Shown: in pieces, positions 1-5,608 of the stretch
Layout of the letters: every line of letters starts with the position of its first letter
How positions within the stretch are numbered: position 1 is the first letter of the stretch
Assembly (NCBI GenBank): GCA_030017395.1
Contig: JASEIZ010000128.1
Coordinates: 1-6,172 of the forward strand
Reading direction: 5' to 3'
Origin: Desulfobacterales bacterium
Lineage (GTDB): Bacteria > Desulfobacterota > Desulfobacteria > Desulfobacterales > ETH-SRB1
DNA length: 6,172 nt
The notes under the pieces: model-generated
The model's input: the letters and a program-made list of their open reading frames with translations, nothing else
Database searches by the model: none
Told to the model about the DNA's origin: nothing
Position numbers and translations under genes: made by a program

Positions 1-122
1 ATAGCAAACTTCCTTAAGGTCGCTGCGAAGCACTGCCGTCAGGCAGAACATTCCCCGCTGCTTGTGGTGGGGAGCTTCAATTAAGTAAGCTGTCCCCGGA
101 ATTAGATGCCTTGATAGACACT
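1..122. repeat. Gene-free left edge with GC-rich inverted repeats
   Basis: No reading frame here looks like a gene. The stretch is a cluster of small inverted repeats. CTGCC (33-37) pairs with GGCAG (42-46) around a 4-base loop. CCCC at 53-56 and CCCC at 94-97 can each pair with the single GGGG at 69-72. The second pairing extends to GGGGAGCTT (69-77) against AAGCT (87-91) plus CCCC (94-97), with a 2-base bulge. These mutually exclusive stems look like an intergenic palindromic repeat element, possibly cut by the window edge. I see no U-tract that would make it a terminator for vapBC, which is transcribed toward it. Function unknown. Confidence 0.45.
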
Positions 123-340
123 TTATTTTTTTGTCACTCTTGGCGCGTGAAGAGCAATTGGAATATGTTTTTTATAAAGATTGAAATCATTATCAATTGA
201 AAATATGGGCATATTGTTTTTTGTTGAAACAGCGCAAATCAGAAAATCTGTATTTGAACCTTGAATGTCTTTACTGCGGAGGGTATTAGAATATTCTGCT
301 GCCAATTCAAAATCTTTATTTAACCTTCCGTTGTTCTTTA
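123..340 (-). pseudogene. vapC: C-terminal remnant of a VapC-type PIN-domain toxin
   Basis: Intact VapC toxins are about 130-residue PIN-domain ribonucleases with four conserved acidic residues. Only the C-terminal half is visible. The frame reads AAEYSNTLR, then the hallmark QGSNTDFLICAV and PIFSIDNDF, and ends in RVTKK. This keeps the third and fourth acidic positions (Asp in NTDF and Asp in SIDNDF) but lacks the N-terminal segment with the first Asp (usually in a VDTS-like motif) and the Glu of the second motif. Family-like sequence starts at about position 318, right where vapB ends, so some 65-70 codons seem to have been lost by an internal deletion. The only ATG (359) lies inside vapB in another frame, has no clear ribosome binding site, and is followed by residues unlike VapC. 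The fragment is almost certainly inactive. The upstream limit given is approximate. Confidence 0.75.
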
Positions 341-516
341 TAATTATAATCGGATTCATATTCTATAGTGCCGAACAGGTTAATAATTTCAACCTGTTTG
401 CGCCTTTGGATGTACTCAACGAGCGCTTCAGTAACAACTGCTTTTTTGGTACGATGCAGACCAATTAAACGCGCTTCTTCGATTAATTTGTCGTCAATTG
501 TTAAATTAGTCGGCAT
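316..516 (-). CDS. vapB: VapB-family antitoxin (type II toxin-antitoxin)
   Basis: The protein is 66 residues and starts MPTNLTIDDKLIEEARLIG. It is typical of the VapB antitoxin family (VapB_antitoxin, PF09957 type): a short N-terminal DNA-binding strand and helices (about 1-45, with KKAVVTEALVEYIQRRKQ) and a C-terminal toxin-binding tail ending IEYESDYNYKEQR. Such antitoxins neutralise VapC and repress their own operon. I chose the ATG at 516 because the G-rich run at 520-527 lies just upstream as a Shine-Dalgarno and because relatives begin at this motif. An in-frame ATG at 528 would add MGGN and overlap that site. The downstream vapC is truncated, so this antitoxin has no functional toxin here. 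It may persist as a neutral remnant, act on toxins elsewhere in the genome, or only autoregulate. The last codons could have been altered by the deletion that removed vapC. Confidence 0.8.
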   Translation of the reverse strand: MPTNLTIDDKLIEEARLIGLHRTKKAVVTEALVEYIQRRKQVEIINLFGTIEYESDYNYKEQRKVK

Positions 517-542
517 ATTCCCCCCCATTATGCTTTTTACAC

Positions 543-581
543 ACTATTAAATAGTTTATCCTATGTAATGCTGAAAGGCAA
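543..581 (-). promoter_or_regulatory. Candidate vapB promoter with palindromic operator
   Basis: On the minus strand a -35-like TTGCCT (576-581) is followed after 17 bases by a -10-like TAAACT (553-558), each matching four of six consensus positions. This places the start of transcription near 546 and gives a leader of about 30 bases. A perfect odd-length palindrome, ACTATT-A-AATAGT (543-555), overlaps the -10 box and the predicted start. This is the kind of position where VapB-type antitoxins bind to repress their own operon. The boxes are only fair matches, and the operator role is inferred from position and symmetry. Confidence 0.4.
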
Positions 582-651
582 CTGGAGATTATTTTTTTGT
601 GAATTCATCAATATTCACCACGAAGTTTATTAAAAAATAGAGATTGTTATA

Positions 652-701
652 CATTCCTACGCAGGAACGTGGAAACGAGTTCCGGCCTGTTCGGGGAACA
701 G
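652..701. repeat. Degenerate palindromic intergenic repeat, copy A
   Basis: Bases 652-679 align without gaps to the right arm of the hairpin repeat at 5546-5573, with 20 of 28 positions identical by my count, including the shared end AACGAG. TTCC and ACG on the left pair with CGT and GGAA on the right (654-674, one bulged base). Directly after it, GGAAC (664-668) can pair with GTTCC (679-683), and CTGTTC (687-692) pairs perfectly with GAACAG (696-701) around GGG. The element lies downstream of the ATPase gene, but no T-run follows on the minus strand, so I do not call a terminator. Confidence 0.5.
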
Positions 702-727
702 ACCCTACTTCTTATCCCAACTATTTT

Positions 728-1984
728 TTAAGACGTTTGGAGCAGCCACTTCCAGATTGGTAAAAAAACAATGTCTTTTCCTTTGATTGTTTCATTGCCT
801 TCAAAATCCCAGGTCAGGATCATGAGGTTATTGCATCCGGTTTCTTTTGCCACCTTGATGAGTGAGTTTATCTCTCTGTTCCGTGTAGTTTTATCGCTAA
901 TTTCATAACAAACCTGGAACAACTGTGCTATTGCCAGACCCTCTTTTATTGCAAAATCCACCTCTTTGCCATCACGGGTCTTATAATAATAAAATTCTTT
1001 TTCTCTTCTCAGCAACTCAATGGCTACGAGATTTTCCAGTAGCCTGCCAATATCCGGGGAAATCTTGAACTTTACGGAATTGATTATACCGAGATCGTAT
1101 GCATAGGCTTTCCTGGGGCTTTTCAACGATTCTTTTACTTTATCGGAGAATCTATCGAGGTTGAAAATCAGATAAGCCTCTTTTAGATACTCAAGATAAT
1201 TTTCAACGGTGTGTACACTTCTGATCTCTAATAAATTTTTCAGTTTGTTATAGGAAAACAGGGAAGAATGGCTGGTTATCAGGTAGCGGCCAAGATCATA
1301 AAGTTTTTTGGCATAGCGAACATTGTATCTTTTTACAATGTCCTTAAAAAGGATACTGTCGAACAAGGTAGCGAGGTAATGTTTTCCGTCCAGGTTTCCG
1401 GTTACAATTTCAGGATAACCACCGGTTGAGAGATAGTCACTCAAGTTTCTGAGCAACAACCCCTGTCGTTCCTTCAGTTCCAGGGTGTCATCAAAATCGA
1501 AGTTTCTGGCAAGAAGGAATTCAGGGAAAGAAAACGGCAGCACCTGAAATGGTATGTATCTGCCGGTTAGATGGGTTGCAAGTTCTCTGCTGAGAAGTTT
1601 TGAATTTGATCCGGTTACAATTAGATTCTTCCCTCTGCGATGCAGCCTGTTCACGAAAAGCTCCCAGCCTTTGACATTCTGGATCTCATCAAAAAGGAGA
1701 TACTCTGTTTCCCCGTATACTTCTATAATAGACTTGAGAAGCTCATCAAAATCATCTGTATCCGCCAGCCGTTCATCGTCAAAATTCACATAGGCAAAAT
1801 CAACGCCTTTAAGCATCTGAATGGCAAAAATTGACTTCCCGGCCCTTCGCGGCCCCATGATAACCTTAATAAGGGTATTTGTCAGAGCTGCTTTTGCAGA
1901 GAGTACTCCTTCTCGCGACACATAATTGCCTTTTAAGAAGTCGTCTCTTTCCGCTTTTTGACCAATAAGCGCATTTTTTATCAT
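728..1984 (-). CDS. AAA ATPase of the AAA_14/DUF4143 family
   Basis: This 418-residue protein has the usual size and two-part layout of AAA_14 plus DUF4143 proteins. The N-terminal ATPase domain (about 35-160) shows a Walker A motif, GPRRAGKS (44-51), a Walker B motif, YLLFDEI (95-101), and a sensor-like VTGSNS (123-128), followed by the family's LTGRYIPFQVLPFSFPEF segment (139-156). A helical, winged-helix-like middle (about 215-290) leads to the C-terminal DUF4143 part. There ENLVAIELLRR, YYYKTRDGKEVDFAI and QVCYE (317-361) resemble a PD-(D/E)XK nuclease-like fold, although the usual acidic-x-Lys end of that motif reads QVCYE. The family is abundant in anaerobic bacteria and archaea and its cellular role is not established. 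No toxin, transposase or other partner lies beside it, and it has its own promoter. The ATG at 1984 is preceded only by a weak, distant GGGAA. Confidence 0.9.
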   Translation of the reverse strand: MIKNALIGQKAERDDFLKGNYVSREGVLSAKAALTNTLIKVIMGPRRAGKSIFAIQMLKGVDFAYVNFDDERLADTDDFDELLKSIIEVYGETEYLLFDEIQNVKGWELFVNRLHRRGKNLIVTGSNSKLLSRELATHLTGRYIPFQVLPFSFPEFLLARNFDFDDTLELKERQGLLLRNLSDYLSTGGYPEIVTGNLDGKHYLATLFDSILFKDIVKRYNVRYAKKLYDLGRYLITSHSSLFSYNKLKNLLEIRSVHTVENYLEYLKEAYLIFNLDRFSDKVKESLKSPRKAYAYDLGIINSVKFKISPDIGRLLENLVAIELLRREKEFYYYKTRDGKEVDFAIKEGLAIAQLFQVCYEISDKTTRNREINSLIKVAKETGCNNLMILTWDFEGNETIKGKDIVFLPIWKWLLQTS

Positions 1985-2013
1985 GAATCACACAAATTCC
2001 CGTAATTTTGTGC

Positions 2014-2041
2014 AGTATACAATATTTAATGCAATTGTCAA
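2014..2041 (-). promoter_or_regulatory. Sigma-70 type promoter of the DUF4143 ATPase gene
   Basis: On the minus strand a perfect TTGACA (-35, 2036-2041) is separated by 16 bases from TATACT (-10, 2014-2019), five of six matches to consensus. Transcription would start near 2007, leaving a leader of only about 22 bases before the ATG at 1984. A small palindrome, ATTGT-CA-ACAAT (2034-2045), overlaps the -35 box, and a further ACAAT sits at 2019-2023, so a repressor site is possible though unproven. This is the clearest promoter in the window and suggests the ATPase gene is transcribed separately from the DUF4384 gene upstream. Confidence 0.7.
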
Positions 2042-2092
2042 CAATAAATAAAGGTCAAGAGAGATTGGATAAACCACGCTATCTTTATGTGT

Positions 2093-2117
2093 TTTCATGC
2101 AGAAGCGTGGAAACAAG
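2093..2117. repeat. Degenerate intergenic repeat, copy B
   Basis: This short stretch carries the core GCAGAAGCGTGGAAAC, closely similar to GCAGGAACGTGGAAAC at 661-676 (copy A) and in the same orientation. It lies in the gap between the DUF4384 stop and the ATPase promoter. The outer part is diverged and its own stem is poor. The rest of this gap (1985-2163) holds the ATPase promoter and no reading frame of note. Confidence 0.4.
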
Positions 2118-2163
2118 GTGATCCCATCGCAGGGCGGGTTACTCCGAACGTGCCGTATGTCGC

Positions 2164-3063
2164 TTATTTCGCAGACCTTGTTTTAATTTCAGCTTTATCC
2201 TCATAGAATTCAGAGGCATAGCCACTCTTGTCGGTTGATTTTCCGGTTAATGCTACTCCTCTTGTTTTTGCGCCTATGTCATTTGCCTTTGTCTTGACAA
2301 AATAGATTCCTCCCTGAGAGTGAAGGTCTATCTTGCCCAGCGGTGACGTGCTTGCATATACGGATATATTTTCCTCTCCAAATGGAGGGCTTATTTCAAT
2401 ATCAAATCTGTCTTTTCCAGACGGTATTTCATAAATAACTCCGCCCTGGAAATAGTTTTCATTTCTGTAAGGATTGGGCAGGATCTGAACCATTTTTCCG
2501 GCAGCATCCCTGTATATGACACTGGCATAAAAGGGTTTGTTGCCCTTTATGTAAATTTTCATTCTATCGCCAAGCTCATATTCCTTTTTATCCGTCCAGA
2601 GCCCGACATAGAGCGGGGCAGATGGATCGTCGGCAACATCCTTTCTCTTAGAAACTTTCTCCATTGCCTTTTCATCGGGTATTACCTCGGCTTTAATTTT
2701 TACCATGAAGCAATCCCCTGACTTTGCGTCTTTATACCAGCCTTTTTCGATCTCTTTAATAACTTTTACAATGGCATTTGCATATGCAGACACAAGATCC
2801 TTTTCTACCTCAAAGTCCTTGATATGCGTCTCGCTCGTCATGTAGGTCGATGCAAACTCTATCGCGTTTCTCTTTGCAGCTTCCAGCGCAGCCAGCTCCG
2901 TCTGTCTCCTTGACCTGTCCTCACCCATGCAGGCATAGCCCTCGGCTTCTGTAATGGTAGATTGTGAAGCATAGGTATACGCAGCAGATATAATGAACAG
3001 AAATACCAGCGCGGCTATTCTTGACATATTCATACTTCCTGTTCTTGATTTAACGGCTAACAT
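2164..3063 (-). CDS. Exported DUF4384-domain protein
   Basis: The 299-residue product begins with a signal peptide: basic residues up to SRI at 13-15, then the hydrophobic ALVFLFIISAAYTYA, with likely cleavage after residue 32. There is no lipobox. The mature N-terminal part (about 35-131) starts with EAEGYACMGEDRSRRQTELAALEA and contains an AAKRNAIEFA helix. It resembles the LPP20/FlgT-like N-terminal domain often found in front of DUF4384. The DUF4384 domain (about 145-250) starts near APLYVGLWTDKKEYELGDRM and includes ASVIYRDAAGKMVQILPNP and PFGEENISVYAS. A charged tail follows. Two cysteines (45 and 118) in the mature part could form a disulfide in the periplasm. I placed the start at the ATG at 3063 because AAGGAGA lies at 3073-3079. 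A TTG further upstream would overlap the Crp-type gene and has no such site. The gene follows the regulator by 23 bases, so the two are probably co-transcribed. The molecular role of DUF4384 is unknown. Confidence 0.8.
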   Translation of the reverse strand: MLAVKSRTGSMNMSRIAALVFLFIISAAYTYASQSTITEAEGYACMGEDRSRRQTELAALEAAKRNAIEFASTYMTSETHIKDFEVEKDLVSAYANAIVKVIKEIEKGWYKDAKSGDCFMVKIKAEVIPDEKAMEKVSKRKDVADDPSAPLYVGLWTDKKEYELGDRMKIYIKGNKPFYASVIYRDAAGKMVQILPNPYRNENYFQGGVIYEIPSGKDRFDIEISPPFGEENISVYASTSPLGKIDLHSQGGIYFVKTKANDIGAKTRGVALTGKSTDKSGYASEFYEDKAEIKTRSAK

Positions 3064-3086
3064 GCAATGCGTTCTCCTTTTCAAGA

Positions 3087-3767
3087 TCAAAAAATTTTGC
3101 TTTTAAGGCGAGATATGTCGAGTATCTGAATTCTGCTTCCCTCAATTATTATCAAACCTTGTTCTCGCAACGATTTAAGCTCCTTATTAATGCTTTCCCT
3201 CGTTGCTCCGACCATATCGCCAAGCTCTTTCTGTGTTAAAGAAAGGTCGATAAAGATTTTGTTTTCTTTTTGTTGCCCGTGAGACTCTGCAAGCTCTATT
3301 AATTTTTTTATGAGTCTTGCTGAAACATTCAAAAAACAGGTGTCTTCCAGCATGCCATCAGTCCTGCGCAATCTTTTCGAAAGCAGGGAAAGGATCGATT
3401 CAATAGCATTAACATTGGATTGTAAAAATGAAAGGAAGTTGTTTCTGCTGAGGATAAATACTTCAGATGGTTCTATTGCAACAGCATCCGCGGATCTTGG
3501 TTCTCCATCCAGCAGGGCCATTTCTCCAAAAAAAGCCCCTTCTGAAAACATTGTGACGATAATTTCCTCGCCCTCAGTTGACGGAAGTACAATCTTAATT
3601 GTCCCCTTTTTCACGATATACAGAGCAGTTCCTTCATCGCCCTTCCAAAAAAGGGTCTGACCCTGTTTCAGGGGTTTCAGACGAAGTGAACCAACAAGGT
3701 CATTTAGATCAGAATCGCTTAATGTTTTAAAAATAGGGATTTGTTTTATTATTTCGTGTGTTTGCAT
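3087..3767 (-). CDS. Crp/Fnr-family transcriptional regulator
   Basis: At 226 residues this is a full-length member of the family. The N-terminal cyclic-nucleotide-binding fold spans about 10-125. Its phosphate-binding cassette, FFGEMALLDGEPRSADA (79-95), keeps the Glu, Arg and Ser that hold the cyclic phosphate and ribose in E. coli Crp, so cAMP or a similar nucleotide is a plausible ligand. A long dimer helix (about 115-140) joins the C-terminal winged helix, with the helix-turn-helix LTQKELGDMVGATRESINKE at 177-196. The recognition helix has Arg-Glu (190-191) aligned with Arg180-Glu181 of E. coli Crp, and Lys195 in place of Arg185, suggesting a Crp-like half-site. There is no N-terminal cysteine cluster, so it is not an Fe-S FNR sensor. 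The start at 3767 has AAAAGGAC directly upstream, and this site is itself the last unit of a repeat array. It probably regulates the neighbouring envelope genes, but this is inferred from position only. Confidence 0.92.
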   Translation of the reverse strand: MQTHEIIKQIPIFKTLSDSDLNDLVGSLRLKPLKQGQTLFWKGDEGTALYIVKKGTIKIVLPSTEGEEIIVTMFSEGAFFGEMALLDGEPRSADAVAIEPSEVFILSRNNFLSFLQSNVNAIESILSLLSKRLRRTDGMLEDTCFLNVSARLIKKLIELAESHGQQKENKIFIDLSLTQKELGDMVGATRESINKELKSLREQGLIIIEGSRIQILDISRLKSKIF

Positions 3768-3771
3768 TTGT

Positions 3772-3822
3772 CCTTTTGTGCCTTCCCTTTGTGCCTTTGT
3801 GCCTTTGTGCCTTCCCTTTGTG
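3772..3822. repeat. CACAAAGG tandem repeat array upstream of the Crp-type gene
   Basis: Read on the minus strand, the array is built of CACAAAGG units. Two 8-base units (3794-3801 and 3802-3809) are flanked on each side by an identical 13-base unit, CACAAAGGGAAGG (3781-3793 and 3810-3822). A variant CACAAAAGG (3772-3780) ends just before the start codon at 3767 and supplies its ribosome binding site. The array fills most of the 71-base gap between spoIID and the regulator. It has no dyad symmetry and no spacer pattern, so it is not a CRISPR array. Its purine-rich units each resemble a Shine-Dalgarno sequence. Copy number could vary by slippage. Confidence 0.85.
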
Positions 3823-3838
3823 CCTGAACTCTTGCGAA

Positions 3839-5422
3839 TTATTGACTGCTTAGAGCCACTATTTTAACAGATTGATAATAATGTTTTAAAATATCCTGAT
3901 AACCGAACCCTTTTTGGGCCATTATATTGGCGCCCCATTGACTCATGCCGACTCCATGACCATACCCCTTGCCGGTAAAAAGAATGCCGTCACGATCCGG
4001 AGCCATTTTTAGAAGTGTGCTTTTTAACCTGGTTGCTCCAACCTTTATTCTGAAATTATTGCTTTTTAGTTCGGTTGTCCCGTTATTCGCAACAACCCTT
4101 ACTCCCAGTAAACGTCCTGATTGAGACTCACCGGTGGCATTGAGTCCCCTGATCTGTCCAATATTAAGCCCGTACTTGTTCAAATTGTTTTGCATATCAT
4201 TATATGAAACAAAAAAGCTCCACTGGCCATTTGGAACATTTGCGCTAAAACCGTCAGGGATTCCTTTAAGATATGGCAAATCAGCGCTCCATACATTTTT
4301 TGAATCTTCGGTATGCCCTCCGCTGCTTGAATGAAAATAGGCAACAATAAGTCTTCCATCATAGGTGATTACCTGCCCACGTGTCTCATCAACCGCCAGA
4401 TTAGACTCCTCTTTTTCTGAGTCAAACCCCCCATATACCTGCGATGTCGTGGTTGATTCCACATCATATGGTTTGTCGACGCTTTTATCTTTAATATAAA
4501 GAGCATATGTTCTGGCAGCCACTGCCTGAGCTTTTAAGGCTTCCTTTGCCCAGTTAGGCGGCATTTCTTTCGGCACGACACCATAAAGATACTGTTCAAC
4601 CGGAATATTATTAATAACGGACAGCGATTTTGAATCGGCTAATATAGTAAGCTCACCTCTGAATCTGCGATTATCAACCATAATGGTTTTGCCGTCGGTT
4701 TTGACCACACACATATGGAGATCAAGGTTCCGGCCATTTGCCGCAAGCTGCTCCCCATGTTTTGTTAAGGTTACAGGTTCGGAACCAGTATAAATCATTT
4801 TCTTTGAAAATGGATTATATAATGAGATGTTTTGCTCTGAATGAATGGTAATTTTTTCAGCCTTGTTTTTAATCAAAACCCTTATAATTGTATCCTCAAC
4901 ATCTCTCTCATACAAAGGAGGCGCTATAATTTCTTCAGGTTTCCTTGTTTGTGACATCTGAGACTTTGCGCTGTCTGCCCATACTTCCGCTGATTGTCTG
5001 CGCAGGCCATCCGGATATTTTTCCATGTACTTTTTAAAAAAAGCATAGGCATCTTTAAATTTGCCTGTTTCATATAATACCATGCCACTGTTAAAAAGAG
5101 CATCAGAAGCTGTCTGGCTGTTTGGATAGGTTTTAATAATTTTGTCAAATTGTTCCAGAGCAGCGTCATACTGATCAAGATAAAGGCCGTAAGTAGTTCC
5201 CATGAATAATAATGCCCGCGCTCTGTTGTCCTGTTTGTCCGAGTAAGTTGAAATCTCCTGATATATGTTTAACGCTTCAAGATACATTCCATTATTAAGC
5301 AACTCGGCGGCTGTATTAAAGCCGCCAACATCATTATACGCGCCAATAGCCGCTTTCCCCATGCAAAGAAAAAACAGGCAAAAGAAGCAAAGAAAAAAGA
5401 TTGCAACCGGTTTTTTTAACAT
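3839..5422 (-). CDS. Exported TPR-SpoIID/LytB domain protein, peptidoglycan lytic enzyme
   Basis: The 527-residue product starts MLKK, followed by a very hydrophobic, Phe- and Cys-rich segment (VAIFFLCFFCLFFLCMG, to about 23): a signal peptide or N-terminal anchor. TPR-like helices follow (about 36-157, for example ALEQFDKIIKTYPNSQTASDA and AYAFFKKYMEKYP). The SpoIID/LytB domain runs from about 180 to the end. It has the conserved VVPKEMPPNWAKEALKAQAV (282-301), whose Glu286 matches the catalytic Glu of SpoIID, then HSSSGGHTED (364-373) and GKGYGHGVGMSQWGA (484-498) near the C-terminus. SpoIID is a lytic transglycosylase acting on glycan strands stripped of stem peptides. Relatives occur in non-sporulating diderms, where their role is less clear. 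I prefer the ATG at 5422 because GGAG (5432-5435) is 9 bases upstream; the ATG at 5428 is too close, and a TTG at 5476 has no ribosome binding site. It probably heads the unit with the Crp-type and DUF4384 genes. Confidence 0.9.
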   Translation of the reverse strand: MLKKPVAIFFLCFFCLFFLCMGKAAIGAYNDVGGFNTAAELLNNGMYLEALNIYQEISTYSDKQDNRARALLFMGTTYGLYLDQYDAALEQFDKIIKTYPNSQTASDALFNSGMVLYETGKFKDAYAFFKKYMEKYPDGLRRQSAEVWADSAKSQMSQTRKPEEIIAPPLYERDVEDTIIRVLIKNKAEKITIHSEQNISLYNPFSKKMIYTGSEPVTLTKHGEQLAANGRNLDLHMCVVKTDGKTIMVDNRRFRGELTILADSKSLSVINNIPVEQYLYGVVPKEMPPNWAKEALKAQAVAARTYALYIKDKSVDKPYDVESTTTSQVYGGFDSEKEESNLAVDETRGQVITYDGRLIVAYFHSSSGGHTEDSKNVWSADLPYLKGIPDGFSANVPNGQWSFFVSYNDMQNNLNKYGLNIGQIRGLNATGESQSGRLLGVRVVANNGTTELKSNNFRIKVGATRLKSTLLKMAPDRDGILFTGKGYGHGVGMSQWGANIMAQKGFGYQDILKHYYQSVKIVALSSQ

Positions 5423-5499
5423 GATCATTTTCTCCACAACTTTAGTACGTTGATTCGTAAGTACGTAACTTCTCAATAAGTTCTGGCGCTTACAACCCG

Positions 5500-5505
5500 A
5501 TTATA
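5500..5505 (-). promoter_or_regulatory. Possible -10 box for the spoIID-like gene
   Basis: A perfect TATAAT lies on the minus strand about 80 bases before the spoIID-like start codon, directly after the hairpin repeat. I find no good -35 box at 16-18 bases; that position falls inside the repeat arm. Transcription would start near 5493, giving a leader of about 70 bases in which AGTACGT occurs twice 16 bases apart (5444-5450 and 5460-5466). This is a weak call: a TATAAT can occur by chance in AT-rich DNA. Confidence 0.3.
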
Positions 5506-5509
5506 CCTG

Positions 5510-5570
5510 GTTCCCATGCTCCAGCGTGGAAACCTATATGGTATGCATCCCCACGCTTGGGCATGGGAAC
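5510..5570. repeat. Long hairpin repeat between CHASE2 and spoIID genes
   Basis: GTTCCCATGC (5510-5519) is perfectly complementary to GCATGGGAAC (5561-5570), and inside it AGCGTGG (5523-5529) pairs with CCACGCT (5551-5557). Only one mismatch and one G-T pair lie between, so a nearly continuous stem of about 20 pairs closes a 21-base loop. Each arm resembles copies A and B elsewhere in the window, so this is two copies in opposite orientation. I recall similar TTCCCACGC...GCGTGGGAA repeats from many bacterial intergenic regions. The hairpin could stabilise or attenuate the transcript between the two genes. It lacks a T-run and is not a standard terminator. Confidence 0.8.
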
Positions 5571-5608
5571 GAGATACAATACAATTTTCCATTTGATATG
5601 CACCTTCT

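Noticed and set aside
179..200. TTGA...TCAA symmetry resembling an FNR site
   Set aside because: The spacing does not fit TTGAT-N4-ATCAA, it is inside the vapC remnant, and there is no downstream gene start.
316..359. The vapC fragment as a functional small gene starting at ATG 359
   Set aside because: The start is inside vapB without a ribosome binding site, the first 15 residues are unlike VapC, and two of four catalytic acidic positions are missing.
687..701. CTGTTC-GGG-GAACAG hairpin as a terminator for the ATPase gene
   Set aside because: The stem is only 6 pairs and no T-run follows on the minus strand.
3310..3660. Open frame of 116 codons on the plus strand
   Set aside because: It lies wholly antisense inside the well-supported Crp-family gene and shows no recognisable motif.
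3772..3822. CRISPR-like array
   Set aside because: Units are 8-13 bases, directly adjacent, with no unique spacers.
5340..5422. Lipoprotein signal in the SpoIID-like protein (several Cys near the N-terminus)
   Set aside because: None of the Cys residues is preceded by a proper lipobox; all lie within the Phe-rich hydrophobic core.
5429..5476. Longer N-terminus of the SpoIID-like protein from a TTG at 5476
   Set aside because: The added residues are polar and would bury the signal peptide, and no ribosome binding site precedes the TTG, whereas GGAG is well placed for the ATG at 5422.
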